From NCBI GenBank assembly GCA_903824785.1, contig CAIJYD010000040.1:154164-218163 (forward strand): a DNA stretch of 64,000 bases, read 5' to 3'. Under the pieces are notes generated by a model. The model had not been told where the DNA came from. It did not search any database and saw nothing but the letters and a program-made list of their open reading frames with translations. Position numbers and translations under genes: made by a program. Shown one piece after another: positions 27,150 through 35,937 of this stretch (within the stretch, counting starts at the first letter, position 1; each line of letters opens with the position of its first letter). The DNA is from an uncultured Bacteroidota bacterium (lineage in GTDB: Bacteria; Bacteroidota; Bacteroidia; Bacteroidales; VadinHA17).

Positions 27150-29570
27150 TTAAATTTGATTTTGTGAAAAGAACTGGAAACGAAAGACATTTTTCATCTT
27201 CTGTCTGAACAGGCTTCGCTTTTTGGGCAACTCACCCATGATTGATTCAACTGCAACAAGTTCTACTCCGTTTAAAATAAAATGCAGATCCTTCCCGGCT
27301 ATTTTCATTATGGCATCTGATACCGATTGATCTGCTTCGGTCCAGTTCCTGTTCGACCGGCATACCAGTATGGGAATATCGGCGGCCGAAAACAGACCGA
27401 CAGGGTAAGGGTAATGCAGAACCGGAGGGATCTCAATTATCACATAATCGGGAACGTAAGAAATTGTGAAATTACTCTGCCCGAGTAAATCGGAATAACT
27501 TTCAGACTCATAAAACCGGTCATTGATGGGGTAGGTTACATATTGGTCTTTATCGAGGTAATTCCCGGGTTCGTCAAGGGCTGAGTTGTTGTAATCAATG
27601 CGGGGATCGGGATAGCCGAGAAGCCTGTTTAAAAAGGGGAATGGTTTCTGTTTCCTAACTCTTCTTTTATCCTCATCATTCCAATCACCTTCCCTGTTCT
27701 CGGTTTGTTCGGTTTCAAACTTATTTAGAGAGGAATCAGAATAGTTCAGGAAGAGCGCTTTTTTACCCAGTTTAGAGAACTTTCGTGTCAGCATGGCACC
27801 GGTAACCGTTTTTCCCTCCATCCTCATTGTGCTGAATAACAGTAATGTATGAGTTTTTTTCTTTGATCCGCTGAGTTTTAAATGGAGATCAATATTCTGA
27901 GCGGCCACTTCCAGCATGCGGTTAAGGACGAACGGGAGATTTGTTGTAGCAGGCTGGAGAAGTATTTTTGGTATTACTCCAAGGAAGGGAAGTTTCAGAA
28001 TGCGGGATGCCTTTCCCGGATTTTTCAATGTATTGTCAAGATACTCCATTGCAAGAATAATTGTCAGGACCATCATAAAGCCAATCAAAAAGGCAGCAAG
28101 GATGAGTATTTTTCTTTTGGTAGGGATGGGAGATAATGGAAAATAAGGTGGATCGACTGCCTTGATATTGGATGAAAACTCATTATCCTGCAGCTTAAGG
28201 TTTGCAAGGTTCAGCCCGTGCAATATTTCCAGAAATTCACTTTCTGATGTTGAGATCTCCCTTTCAATTCTCTTCAGATTAGCTCCGGCTGGGGCATAAA
28301 TGGCATATTGCTTCAGGAATTGTCTGTAGTTGTCATCCATTACCTTAAGACTGGCCTTTGCATCTTCAGAAGCAATGGTCTTGCCTAACCAGTCGGTAAG
28401 CAAATCCTTCAGTGGTATTCCCTCAACGGAGTTACCATAAGAATATAGTTCATTCACCTCCTTCAGGATCTCTCCCTTTAACTGCTCTGATTTGAATTTA
28501 AGGTCGGCAAGCTTTTGTATTCCGTTATCGTCAATTTCTCCTTTCGATTCAACTGATGCAATCTGATAGCTTAACTCTCCAAGCTTATCTTTTTTCTCTA
28601 CCAGGCTGGAGCTTTTCAGTTGTATCTGTTGCTGAACACCGAGTTTTTCTTCAAGTCTTTTTATTGAAGCCTGAAGCCCTGCGATCTCAACTTTTTTACC
28701 GTTGTACGATACATCCAATTGTTCCTTAACCATTGCCACCGCCTTACTCTGCTCATAATAGTTGATGATATTGTTGTCCATATTGAATGTAAGGAGCTTA
28801 TCTTCTGCAGAGTTAAGTTTTGACGAAGACTTTTTGAGCTGATTCTCAAAATACCTGACAACAGCATCGGATCGGTTTTCTTTTATGAGCTTGTAGTTTT
28901 TTATGCAGACATCGTTCAGTATTGCCAGTGTCTGCTGGCAAATGCCCGGATCGTCTGATTGGAATTCGAGCTTCAGAAGGTCGCTGCTGAACATTCTCTG
29001 CACCTTAACTGAGTTCAGTGCGTTGAATGAGTAATGAGGATGGGTATAGTTTAAAATTCTGTATACAAAATTCGTATCGCTGCTTCTCGAAAGGTCGGTA
29101 AGGTTTTTAACAGTCTGCTCATAGGCTTCCCTGTTAATTGACGGAGGGAAGATATTTGACTTTTCCGTCAGGTTCGGGGCGCTATCGCTTCTGACGATCA
29201 GTTTTAAGATATAGGCAGGTGTAATTCTTTTAAGCTCTGAGTAGGCCCGGGCTGAGATGTATTTCGGATCGGACTTCTCCAGCATGAGATGCTGGCTGAG
29301 AAGTCGTATCGCAACCTCCTGCTGTGTTTCGCGCGACTTAATAATGTTGATCAGATTATCGAAAGCCGCATTGGTTGCAGCATAGTTGAAAGTCTTGTCC
29401 ATCTCTACTGTTAAGCCTGTTGCAAGGCCTGTATAAAGCGTGGTCTGAGAGGTAAAGACATAATCCGGTTTTCGTGTCATGAAAGCAACCAGTGCTGCCA
29501 GAAGGAGAGGGACAGCGAGCAGCAGTACCAGATGTTTGAACAATAATCTGATAATATCAATTATCTTCAT
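27150..29570 (-). CDS. Wzc-like polysaccharide co-polymerase with degenerate BY-kinase domain
   Basis: An 806-residue protein with a Wzz-type arrangement: transmembrane helix about 12-32, a large periplasmic coiled-coil region (about 220-460) and a second helix about 487-507 after 'FPLSPIPTKRKILI'. The cytosolic C-domain resembles a bacterial tyrosine kinase, but its motifs are eroded: the P-loop reads 'STMRMEGKTVTG' (Lys587, Thr588; the usual Pro-Gly-Glu is Arg-Met-Glu), Walker A' is 'ALFLNYSD' instead of a D-x-D/R strand, and Walker B is 'VIIEIPP' with Glu713 for Asp. No terminal tyrosine cluster exists. Instead an insert at 653-722 holds 11 tyrosines. Its ATG overlaps the stop of the TolC-like gene (ATGA). 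Confidence 0.87.
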   Translation of the reverse strand: MKIIDIIRLLFKHLVLLLAVPLLLAALVAFMTRKPDYVFTSQTTLYTGLATGLTVEMDKTFNYAATNAAFDNLINIIKSRETQQEVAIRLLSQHLMLEKSDPKYISARAYSELKRITPAYILKLIVRSDSAPNLTEKSNIFPPSINREAYEQTVKNLTDLSRSSDTNFVYRILNYTHPHYSFNALNSVKVQRMFSSDLLKLEFQSDDPGICQQTLAILNDVCIKNYKLIKENRSDAVVRYFENQLKKSSSKLNSAEDKLLTFNMDNNIINYYEQSKAVAMVKEQLDVSYNGKKVEIAGLQASIKRLEEKLGVQQQIQLKSSSLVEKKDKLGELSYQIASVESKGEIDDNGIQKLADLKFKSEQLKGEILKEVNELYSYGNSVEGIPLKDLLTDWLGKTIASEDAKASLKVMDDNYRQFLKQYAIYAPAGANLKRIEREISTSESEFLEILHGLNLANLKLQDNEFSSNIKAVDPPYFPLSPIPTKRKILILAAFLIGFMMVLTIILAMEYLDNTLKNPGKASRILKLPFLGVIPKILLQPATTNLPFVLNRMLEVAAQNIDLHLKLSGSKKKTHTLLLFSTMRMEGKTVTGAMLTRKFSKLGKKALFLNYSDSSLNKFETEQTENREGDWNDEDKRRVRKQKPFPFLNRLLGYPDPRIDYNNSALDEPGNYLDKDQYVTYPINDRFYESESYSDLLGQSNFTISYVPDYVIIEIPPVLHYPYPVGLFSAADIPILVCRSNRNWTEADQSVSDAIMKIAGKDLHFILNGVELVAVESIMGELPKKRSLFRQKMKNVFRFQFFSQNQI

Positions 29571-30325
29571 TGCCTGTTGTTATTAGTTGTAGTTATTTTG
29601 AATCCTACAATCTCTTCGAGAATCATAAAAGAGACAGTGAATTCCGATTTGGACGATTCATAATTTGCCTCGGAGCCGGTTGCTATATCGAGGATCCTTA
29701 CATACTCATCGACAGGGATCTGTCCGTTTCTGAACTGTGTCTCAACCATATCCATGTTGATTCTGGCGTTGCTGAGCTTCTTCGATTGTATTTTAAGGAG
29801 TTTTTGTTTCAGGAGGACATCATTGTATTGCCTGATTACCAGTTGTCTCAGTTCGGATAGCTGAGCATCGGCCATTGTATGTGCCTGCTCAAGTTCCGAT
29901 TTTGCCTGATCGATCTGGTGTTTTCTGTTCACAATCTCATATATTGGTATTTTCAAAAAGGCGCCGATCCCATAATTGACCTGATTGTTTTGTGAAGCAA
30001 ACATTGAGGGATTCTGTCCTTCGGCTGTGGTGGTGGAGAAAATATCGAAAGTACCGTAACGGATATCTGACTGGATACCGAAGTTCTTAACCCACGATAC
30101 CTGTTGTGATTTTAGATTCGATTCCTTGGCATCGATTGCCTGATAGCGAAGCTTCAGCAGCGGATAATTTTTCATTGCTGAATCGATAAGCGCACCAAGA
30201 GGAGGAAGGTCAAATGAGTATTCGGGTGAAAGTGAATCCACTGTTTCGCTCTTCTGTGCCATTAATGAAAATGACAAACAGAACAGAAGGCAGACAAGCG
30301 GGATAAATATAGGATGAGATTTCAT
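29567..30325 (-). CDS. Half-length TolC-family outer-membrane protein
   Basis: A 252-residue protein with a signal peptide (1-24, ending 'LMAQ') and one OEP (outer membrane efflux protein) repeat: 'LGALIDSAMKNYPLLKLRYQAI', long amphipathic helices with 'LEQAHTMADAQLSELRQLVI' and 'VETQFRNGQIPVDEYVRI', and a short strand pair ('FGIQSDIRYGTFDIF') of the barrel. Full TolC proteins have two such repeats in about 450 residues; this one has one, so it may act as a hexamer or use a partner. It sits where a Wza-type export gene would be expected, translationally coupled by ATGA overlap to the Wzc-like gene, so a role as the exit channel or part of it is inferred. Confidence 0.82.
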   Translation of the reverse strand: MKSHPIFIPLVCLLFCLSFSLMAQKSETVDSLSPEYSFDLPPLGALIDSAMKNYPLLKLRYQAIDAKESNLKSQQVSWVKNFGIQSDIRYGTFDIFSTTTAEGQNPSMFASQNNQVNYGIGAFLKIPIYEIVNRKHQIDQAKSELEQAHTMADAQLSELRQLVIRQYNDVLLKQKLLKIQSKKLSNARINMDMVETQFRNGQIPVDEYVRILDIATGSEANYESSKSEFTVSFMILEEIVGFKITTTNNNRQ

Positions 30326-30352
30326 TGTATTATAGTTTTGACAAGTGTTTAT

Positions 30353-31552
30353 TCAGACCGTATCTTTCTGGAACATCGCAGGAATAGTTCTTAAGATAAG
30401 TTTTATATCGTACCAGAACGAATAGCTGTCTCCGGCAAAATGACCTGCATATTCATTGTCAAGGCGTTTTCGTTCCTCTTCCGACATATTTCCGCCCTTT
30501 CCTCTGAGTTCGACCTGCCACAGCCCTGTTATTCCGGCCGGTGCAAGAAAGCGTGTTGACATTGCATCAATTGTCAGCAGTTCCGCCTCATAGACCGGCA
30601 GCGGTCTGTTTCCTACAATAGACATATCACCTTTCAGAACATTTATCAGTTGAGGAAGTTCGTCAATACTTGTGTTCCTGATTATTTTACCGATTTTTGT
30701 TATGCGGGGATCATCTGAGATCTTTACAAATGCCGATTTTGTTTTGCCTATTTCCCTTTTTTGCATAGTATACCAGTAATCACAGATATTCTGATCACTG
30801 ATATGAAGAACCGGGGAACAGGTGTTTCCATCAGTTAAAATACTGCACCTGGGACAAGGTTTAATAAAATCAATTTCAGCCAGTGGTTTGGAGCTATTAT
30901 ACTGATTTTTTTCCTTGGCGAGCTTACTCAGTTCAGCATCGGATCCTGAACGCATTGAGCGCAGTTTATAGAAGTCAAAGGTCTTTCGCCCCACTCTCTT
31001 TGAAATGTAGTAGACTTTACCTTTCGATTCAATTCTTATGGCAAGCATAACTATAAGCAAAATGGGTGATATGAGAATTAGGGCTGTGGATGATACAGCT
31101 ATATCAAAAACACGTTTGGAGAAAGGCATTTTATATTTCCATTCCTTTATCTCCTCAGCCACCGGATGCACTGTTTTTTTTCTGAAGTCGCGAAGGAATT
31201 GTATCCGGGCTGTCAGATCTTCTGCTGAAGGAAGAGGGGTCACATAGAAGTCGTCGATCCGTTTGATGAATGAACTCCTGAACATATTCTCTTTAAACTC
31301 AAAGCAGACCAGGATAAAGGGAATTTCATTGTATTTGGAGTCTTTTCTCACCCAGTCGTACATACTCATCCCGTCGCCTCCGGGGACTGCTCCTTCACAT
31401 ATAATTGCATCGGTGATTTGCTCTGACTGAAGGAAATGGACTGCTTTTAGAATATTTTCAGCTACATTAAGTGAAATATTTGGCATCGTCCTTAAAAGCT
31501 CTATATTTTCAGTTGCGTTTCCAATATAGAGTATTTGAATTAAATTTTCCAT
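30353..31552 (-). CDS. Priming sugar-phosphate transferase fused to a pseudo-receiver domain
   Basis: A 399-residue protein. Residues about 143-399 form a bacterial sugar transferase (polyprenyl-phosphate glycosyl-1-phosphate transferase): basic start 'KRVFDIAVSS', membrane re-entrant helix 151-172, 'RVGRKTFDFYKLRSM', catalytic pair Asp297-Glu298 in 'NTSIDELPQLINVLKGDMSI', and 'RPLPVYEAE'. Residues about 5-122 look like a response-regulator receiver fold, but Glu53 stands at the phospho-acceptor position ('IICEGAVPGGDG') and the acidic pair and the lysine are missing. A four-cysteine insert (Cys233, 236, 245, 257) interrupts the catalytic domain. It starts repeat-unit synthesis by loading the first sugar phosphate on the lipid carrier and is the first biosynthetic gene of the operon. 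Confidence 0.88.
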   Translation of the reverse strand: MENLIQILYIGNATENIELLRTMPNISLNVAENILKAVHFLQSEQITDAIICEGAVPGGDGMSMYDWVRKDSKYNEIPFILVCFEFKENMFRSSFIKRIDDFYVTPLPSAEDLTARIQFLRDFRKKTVHPVAEEIKEWKYKMPFSKRVFDIAVSSTALILISPILLIVMLAIRIESKGKVYYISKRVGRKTFDFYKLRSMRSGSDAELSKLAKEKNQYNSSKPLAEIDFIKPCPRCSILTDGNTCSPVLHISDQNICDYWYTMQKREIGKTKSAFVKISDDPRITKIGKIIRNTSIDELPQLINVLKGDMSIVGNRPLPVYEAELLTIDAMSTRFLAPAGITGLWQVELRGKGGNMSEEERKRLDNEYAGHFAGDSYSFWYDIKLILRTIPAMFQKDTV

Positions 31553-31617
31553 AATTGTTAATCCATCGGATTGAAAAACATTATATCTGCATATTCACTG
31601 ATTAATAGGATCCATAA

Positions 31618-32010
31618 TCACCATTTAATGGCATAATGAATAGGGAACAGATTCTTTTTTATCAGCTCCTCAAGTTCTTCAGGGTTAAATGGTTTTGTCA
31701 GGTAATCCTGAGCTCCCAGCTTATAGCATTTTATCCTTTCCTTGCTTGCTTCGGACCCGGAGAGCATTATTACAGGAGTGTGTTTTGTATAGCCCCGCAG
31801 GCGGACATTTTTAAGACATTCGTAACCATCCATTACAGGCATCTGAATATCACATATAATCAGATCAGGAATATTGGTTTCGAGCCAGTCAAGTGCCTCA
31901 CTTCCATCATTTTTGCAGATTATATCATAATCTTGTGAAAGAAAATTCTCAAGGAGCAGGCGGATGCTCAGTTCATCATCAACGACAAGGATTTTATGCC
32001 TCATAGCCAC
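31618..32010 (-). CDS. Receiver-only response regulator (CheY-like)
   Basis: A 130-residue single REC domain with all functional residues: Asp11-Asp12 (metal), Asp54 phospho-acceptor in 'LIICDIQMPVMDG', Ser84 in 'VIMLSGSE' and Lys106 in 'DYLTKPF'. There is no output domain, so it acts by protein contact or as a relay shuttle. It lies between the hybrid kinase gene (82 bp) and the priming transferase gene (65 bp), all on one strand. The HPt of the kinase is the obvious phosphate source and the polysaccharide machinery the likely target, both by inference. Confidence 0.92.
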   Translation of the reverse strand: MAMRHKILVVDDELSIRLLLENFLSQDYDIICKNDGSEALDWLETNIPDLIICDIQMPVMDGYECLKNVRLRGYTKHTPVIMLSGSEASKERIKCYKLGAQDYLTKPFNPEELEELIKKNLFPIHYAIKW

Positions 32011-32092
32011 AGTAATTTAAAGTTATTAGGACCATATGTGTAAATTTTTAAATATTTCTTCCCCAATAAACAAGAATTCTTAAGATTTGTTA

Positions 32093-35000
32093 TCAGAATA
32101 TTTCCTTTGCCAGTTCTTTTACCACATTATTAATGATCTTCTCCAGGTTGAAGATTTTTGCTTCCAGTTCAGGAGTAGCTAATCTTTGGTCCGCCAGCGA
32201 TTCAATTGAACGGATCTCTTTCTCCAGCTGAACAATACCGAAATTGGCCAGATTAGGCTTTATGCGATGGGCCACGCTCCTGATTGTTACCAGATCGCGG
32301 GCTTCCCATGCAGCCTTTATCTCTTCAACCGCAGCAGGTGTTTGTTCAATAAAAATCTGGACAATTTTATTGATAAAATCTTTGTTGCCCCTGCTCATCT
32401 GGATGATTGAGCTTAAATCGTATAATTTAAGATTCTTATCAGGTATTTCTTCTGAGTCAGAGGAAGAAGAACTATTGTCTGTTTTTGAAATGTTTTTTTG
32501 TATTGTTCTGAAAAATGCATTTTCATCAAAAGGTTTGATTATATAATCGTTCATCCCGGAATTGAGACAGCGTTCTATTTCAGCTTTGAAAGCGTGTGCG
32601 GTAAGGGCGACGATCGGAGTAGTTATCTTCATTTTCTGCCGGATCGCTATTGTAGCTTCAATCCCTCCCATCACAGGCATCTGAAGATCCATTAAAATCA
32701 GGTCAAAAGATTTTTCCTTTAATATTTCAATTGCCTCAAGGCCATTGGTTGCCTCGGTCACATTAATATCGTAGTAATGGAGTGAGTTATTAGCCACCAT
32801 ACGGTTTAATACATTGTCTTCAACAAGCAGTATTTTCTTATGTTTCAGGTCGAAAAAACTTTCAGGTTCGTTTGAGAATTTTATCTCTTTTTCATTCGTT
32901 ACTTCGAGTTCAAGATTGATTTCAGTAATAGTGCCAACCCCTTTTTTACTTTTAAGAGCTATTGTACCGTTCATAAGCTGAACCAGCTGGTGTGTTATCG
33001 CCATCCCCAATCCTGTTCCTTCAGATTTTCGGCCCCCTGCTAAATCATCCTGAGAAAACTTATCGAAAATATTATTAAGGAATGATTCGTCCATCCCAAT
33101 GCCTGTATCTGAAATTTTCAAATGTATATTGTGGAGGTTATTTCCTTTATCGGTTACCGAACATTCCAGGGAGATACTGCCTGTTTCGGTAAATTTAATC
33201 GAGTTGTTAATTATATTTATAAGGATTTGCCCGATGCGATTTGAATCTCCGATATAAACCGGTGCTAACATCGGGGAGGTCATAATCTTAATCTCAAGCA
33301 TTTTCTCATGTGCTGAGGGTGTCAGAATTGAGATAGTATCATTAATAACCCCAAGCAGGCTGAAGGGCCTGAGATCAAGGTTAATCTGACCGGATTCAAT
33401 CTTTGCAATATCAAGGATGTCGTTTACAATCGAAAGCAGATGCTGGCTGGCAAAAGCTGCATTTTTTGCATAGAGGGTCTGATTTGTTGTGAGTTGTTCC
33501 CGCGAAATCTCTCTGACCATACCGATTATTGCATTCAGAGGAGTACGTATTTCATGGCTCATGTGGGCCAGAAAAGATTCTTTGGCATGAGAAGATTCTT
33601 CGGCTCTTTTGCGTGCAATTTCCAACTCTTCCTCAATATTTTTCTGATCGGTAATATCAACGGAGATGCCAATGGTTCCAATCTGAATACCTTTGTCGTT
33701 AAAATTTGGTCCGCCGCTGGTAAGCCACCACCGATGCTCTCCGTTTTTAATCTTTACTTTTGTCTGGTAGTTATCGGAAATGCCTTTTAGTCGTAAAACA
33801 CCCTTTTCCTTTACTTTCTGTTTAAATTCGTCAGGGACCAAAAGATCGACAGATTTTTTACCTATCATCTCATCACTTGAATAACCTGTCATCTCGCAGG
33901 CTTGCTGATTAACATAACTTATAATGTCATCATTATCGGTCTCAAGCAGCCCCATCTTCATGTTGGCAATAATATTCCTGTATTTTTCCTCCTCCTGCTT
34001 TAAGTTCCTTTCCTGGTTCTTTCTTTCAGTAATATCGGTATATTTCCAAAGGTGTCCTTTCGAAATATCGTTAATGATTATTGGGATATAATCGCGTTCA
34101 TAGTATTCTCCCGTAACAAGTTTAATCTCTTCATTCAAAACACTCTTTTTTTCACGAAGGATCTCGTCGATCCTTTTTACGAATTGTTCAGGATTAGTAA
34201 AAAAATGTTTGGATTGTTCTGCACTCTGACTGCAATCATTACCTGTTAATTCTTCCGGTCGGAGAGGAATATTGAACATTGAACAGAAATTGCTGTTGAC
34301 AAGAACAATTTTACGATCTTCGTCTTCGAGTAAAATACTTGATTTCAGGTTTGATATTAATGATGACAGCCTGCTTTGTGAATTTCTTAAAGTCTCTTCA
34401 GCTAATTTTTTTTCGCTGATATTTTCAATGATAGAGAAAAATTCCTGCTCCTCTTTTTCCTGCTTTTCCAGTGGTTGTTTTTTAATATTTGCCCAGAACC
34501 ACGATTTATCTTTGCGGTAAAGTATGAGATCTATTTCAACAGGCTTGATTTCCTTTGTTCCGTTTTCGATTAACTTTATGAAATCACTTTGTGTAAGCGG
34601 GCCCTGAAAAAGTTCCTGCGAGGATTTCCCTAAAACTTCCTCCTCATCATATCCGGTAAGTTTAAATAATGCTTCATTGGCATAAGTTATTTTAAAGTCG
34701 GGACCGGAAAAATAGACACCCTGCTTACTGTTTCTGGCTACCAGAGAAAGCCTCTCCAGCTCTTTTTGCTTTATTTTAAGCTCGGTAATATCTTTATTTA
34801 ACGAGATATAGGCGATACACTTCCCTTCCTGGTTGAAAATCGGATCGACAGTAATTGATTGCCAGTATTTTCTTTTTGATTTGGAGTAATTAAGGATCTC
34901 TTCCTTAATTGTTTTTAGTTCAAGAATGGCCTGTTTGATCCTGTTTTTTGTTTCCGGATCAGTTTCCGGGCCATGGACCAGATTTGAAGGACGTTTGCCA

Positions 35001-35578
35001 ATTACCTCTTCAAAAGTATATTCTGTAAGTGTTTCATATGCCTTATTAACATATGTAATGTACCCATTTACATCAGTGATTATTATGACATCAGTAGTTT
35101 TAGAAGCTAGATATTTAAGGCTGTCAAGATTTTCTTCAACAGCTTTTCTCTGTTCATTCTCCGAAACCAGTGCAAGTAATTTTCCCTGAATGCTAAAAAC
35201 AGATTTAAGTCCGGCTAACAGTTCCTTAGAAAAAGGGAGTTCACTTCCTAAAATCAGGTAACCATAATTTTCAAGATTAAAAATGTAAAAGAAAATATTC
35301 TCAAGTTTGACTTCCTGAATAAGTATTCCTGTTTTTTCAAAGCTCCCTTCGATCTGCTCCAGTAATGCTTTCCAGAGCTCCTTTTCCTTAAATTCATGCG
35401 GCAGCACAATAATATTCTCAATCTTTTGCCGGGGTTTTCTGATTACAGCTCCCATAGAAGAGCCAAGCTTATCATTTAACAAGGAAAGTATCTGTTCAGA
35501 AGTAATTAACTCGTTCTCTTTAATTTCAAACGAGAGCATAAGACTGAGCAAGAGATTATTCATTGTTTCTTTATTCAT
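32093..35578 (-). CDS. Hybrid histidine kinase: four PAS, HisKA, HATPase, REC, HPt
   Basis: An 1161-residue cytosolic phosphorelay protein. After an N-terminal region of unknown fold (about 1-145) come PAS domains at about 150-265, 275-390, 400-515 and 525-645; HisKA with His675 in 'FLAHMSHEIRTPLN'; HATPase_c with 'INIINNSIKFTE', 'DTGIGM' and 'GTGLGMAI'; a receiver at about 914-1020 with Asp964 in 'LILMDLQMPVMGG'; and an HPt domain with His1104 in 'SVAHRIKPNLANFG'. No transmembrane segment is seen. The four-step relay His-Asp-His can hand phosphate to the REC-only protein encoded just downstream. The PAS ligands are not determinable. Confidence 0.93.
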   Translation of the reverse strand: MNKETMNNLLLSLMLSFEIKENELITSEQILSLLNDKLGSSMGAVIRKPRQKIENIIVLPHEFKEKELWKALLEQIEGSFEKTGILIQEVKLENIFFYIFNLENYGYLILGSELPFSKELLAGLKSVFSIQGKLLALVSENEQRKAVEENLDSLKYLASKTTDVIIITDVNGYITYVNKAYETLTEYTFEEVIGKRPSNLVHGPETDPETKNRIKQAILELKTIKEEILNYSKSKRKYWQSITVDPIFNQEGKCIAYISLNKDITELKIKQKELERLSLVARNSKQGVYFSGPDFKITYANEALFKLTGYDEEEVLGKSSQELFQGPLTQSDFIKLIENGTKEIKPVEIDLILYRKDKSWFWANIKKQPLEKQEKEEQEFFSIIENISEKKLAEETLRNSQSRLSSLISNLKSSILLEDEDRKIVLVNSNFCSMFNIPLRPEELTGNDCSQSAEQSKHFFTNPEQFVKRIDEILREKKSVLNEEIKLVTGEYYERDYIPIIINDISKGHLWKYTDITERKNQERNLKQEEEKYRNIIANMKMGLLETDNDDIISYVNQQACEMTGYSSDEMIGKKSVDLLVPDEFKQKVKEKGVLRLKGISDNYQTKVKIKNGEHRWWLTSGGPNFNDKGIQIGTIGISVDITDQKNIEEELEIARKRAEESSHAKESFLAHMSHEIRTPLNAIIGMVREISREQLTTNQTLYAKNAAFASQHLLSIVNDILDIAKIESGQINLDLRPFSLLGVINDTISILTPSAHEKMLEIKIMTSPMLAPVYIGDSNRIGQILINIINNSIKFTETGSISLECSVTDKGNNLHNIHLKISDTGIGMDESFLNNIFDKFSQDDLAGGRKSEGTGLGMAITHQLVQLMNGTIALKSKKGVGTITEINLELEVTNEKEIKFSNEPESFFDLKHKKILLVEDNVLNRMVANNSLHYYDINVTEATNGLEAIEILKEKSFDLILMDLQMPVMGGIEATIAIRQKMKITTPIVALTAHAFKAEIERCLNSGMNDYIIKPFDENAFFRTIQKNISKTDNSSSSSDSEEIPDKNLKLYDLSSIIQMSRGNKDFINKIVQIFIEQTPAAVEEIKAAWEARDLVTIRSVAHRIKPNLANFGIVQLEKEIRSIESLADQRLATPELEAKIFNLEKIINNVVKELAKEIF

Positions 35579-35878
35579 CTTTTTGTTCTATAATACAATA
35601 CTTCCAACTATACTGATTTTATTTTGCGATGAAATATTATATTCCCATTATCATCTGGACTAATTATGGCAAAAACAATAAATTCTGTACGAATCATTTA
35701 TGGAACTTTTGCCACAATATTCATTCAAACCAATATCAGCATTAACCAATATAAATGAATCTCTGTTAAACGTTTAAAAAGTAGATCACAAAAGTATACA
35801 TTTATAATTAAAGAACGAACTTCTTATGCTTAAGATCACAACATTTGGGGCTTTTAGTAATTTTTTTTTATTTAATTA
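35579..35878. other. Divergent intergenic region, kinase gene / ugd
   Basis: About 360 bp (35579-35937) separate the minus-strand hybrid kinase gene from the plus-strand ugd gene. It is AT-rich; apart from the promoter candidate at 35879-35907 I see no RNA gene, strong hairpin or small coding region in it. Confidence 0.5.
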
Positions 35879-35907
35879 TTGCAAAAGGGGAACAATACAT
35901 ATATTTG
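35879..35907 (+). promoter_or_regulatory. Bacteroidota-type promoter of ugd (TTG-N18-TATATTTG)
   Basis: TTG at 35879-35881 and TATATTTG at 35900-35907 with an 18-base spacer match the -33/-7 consensus of the Bacteroidota housekeeping sigma factor. The expected transcription start is near 35914, about 24 nt before the ATG at 35938. Confidence 0.55.
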
Positions 35908-35937
35908 CGGGGAATTTAATCATTAACCTTTATTATT

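Noticed and set aside
29567..30325. TolC-like gene as a frameshifted full-length gene
   Set aside because: No second OEP repeat is found in any frame around it, and both ends are intact (signal peptide, ATGA overlap with the next gene).
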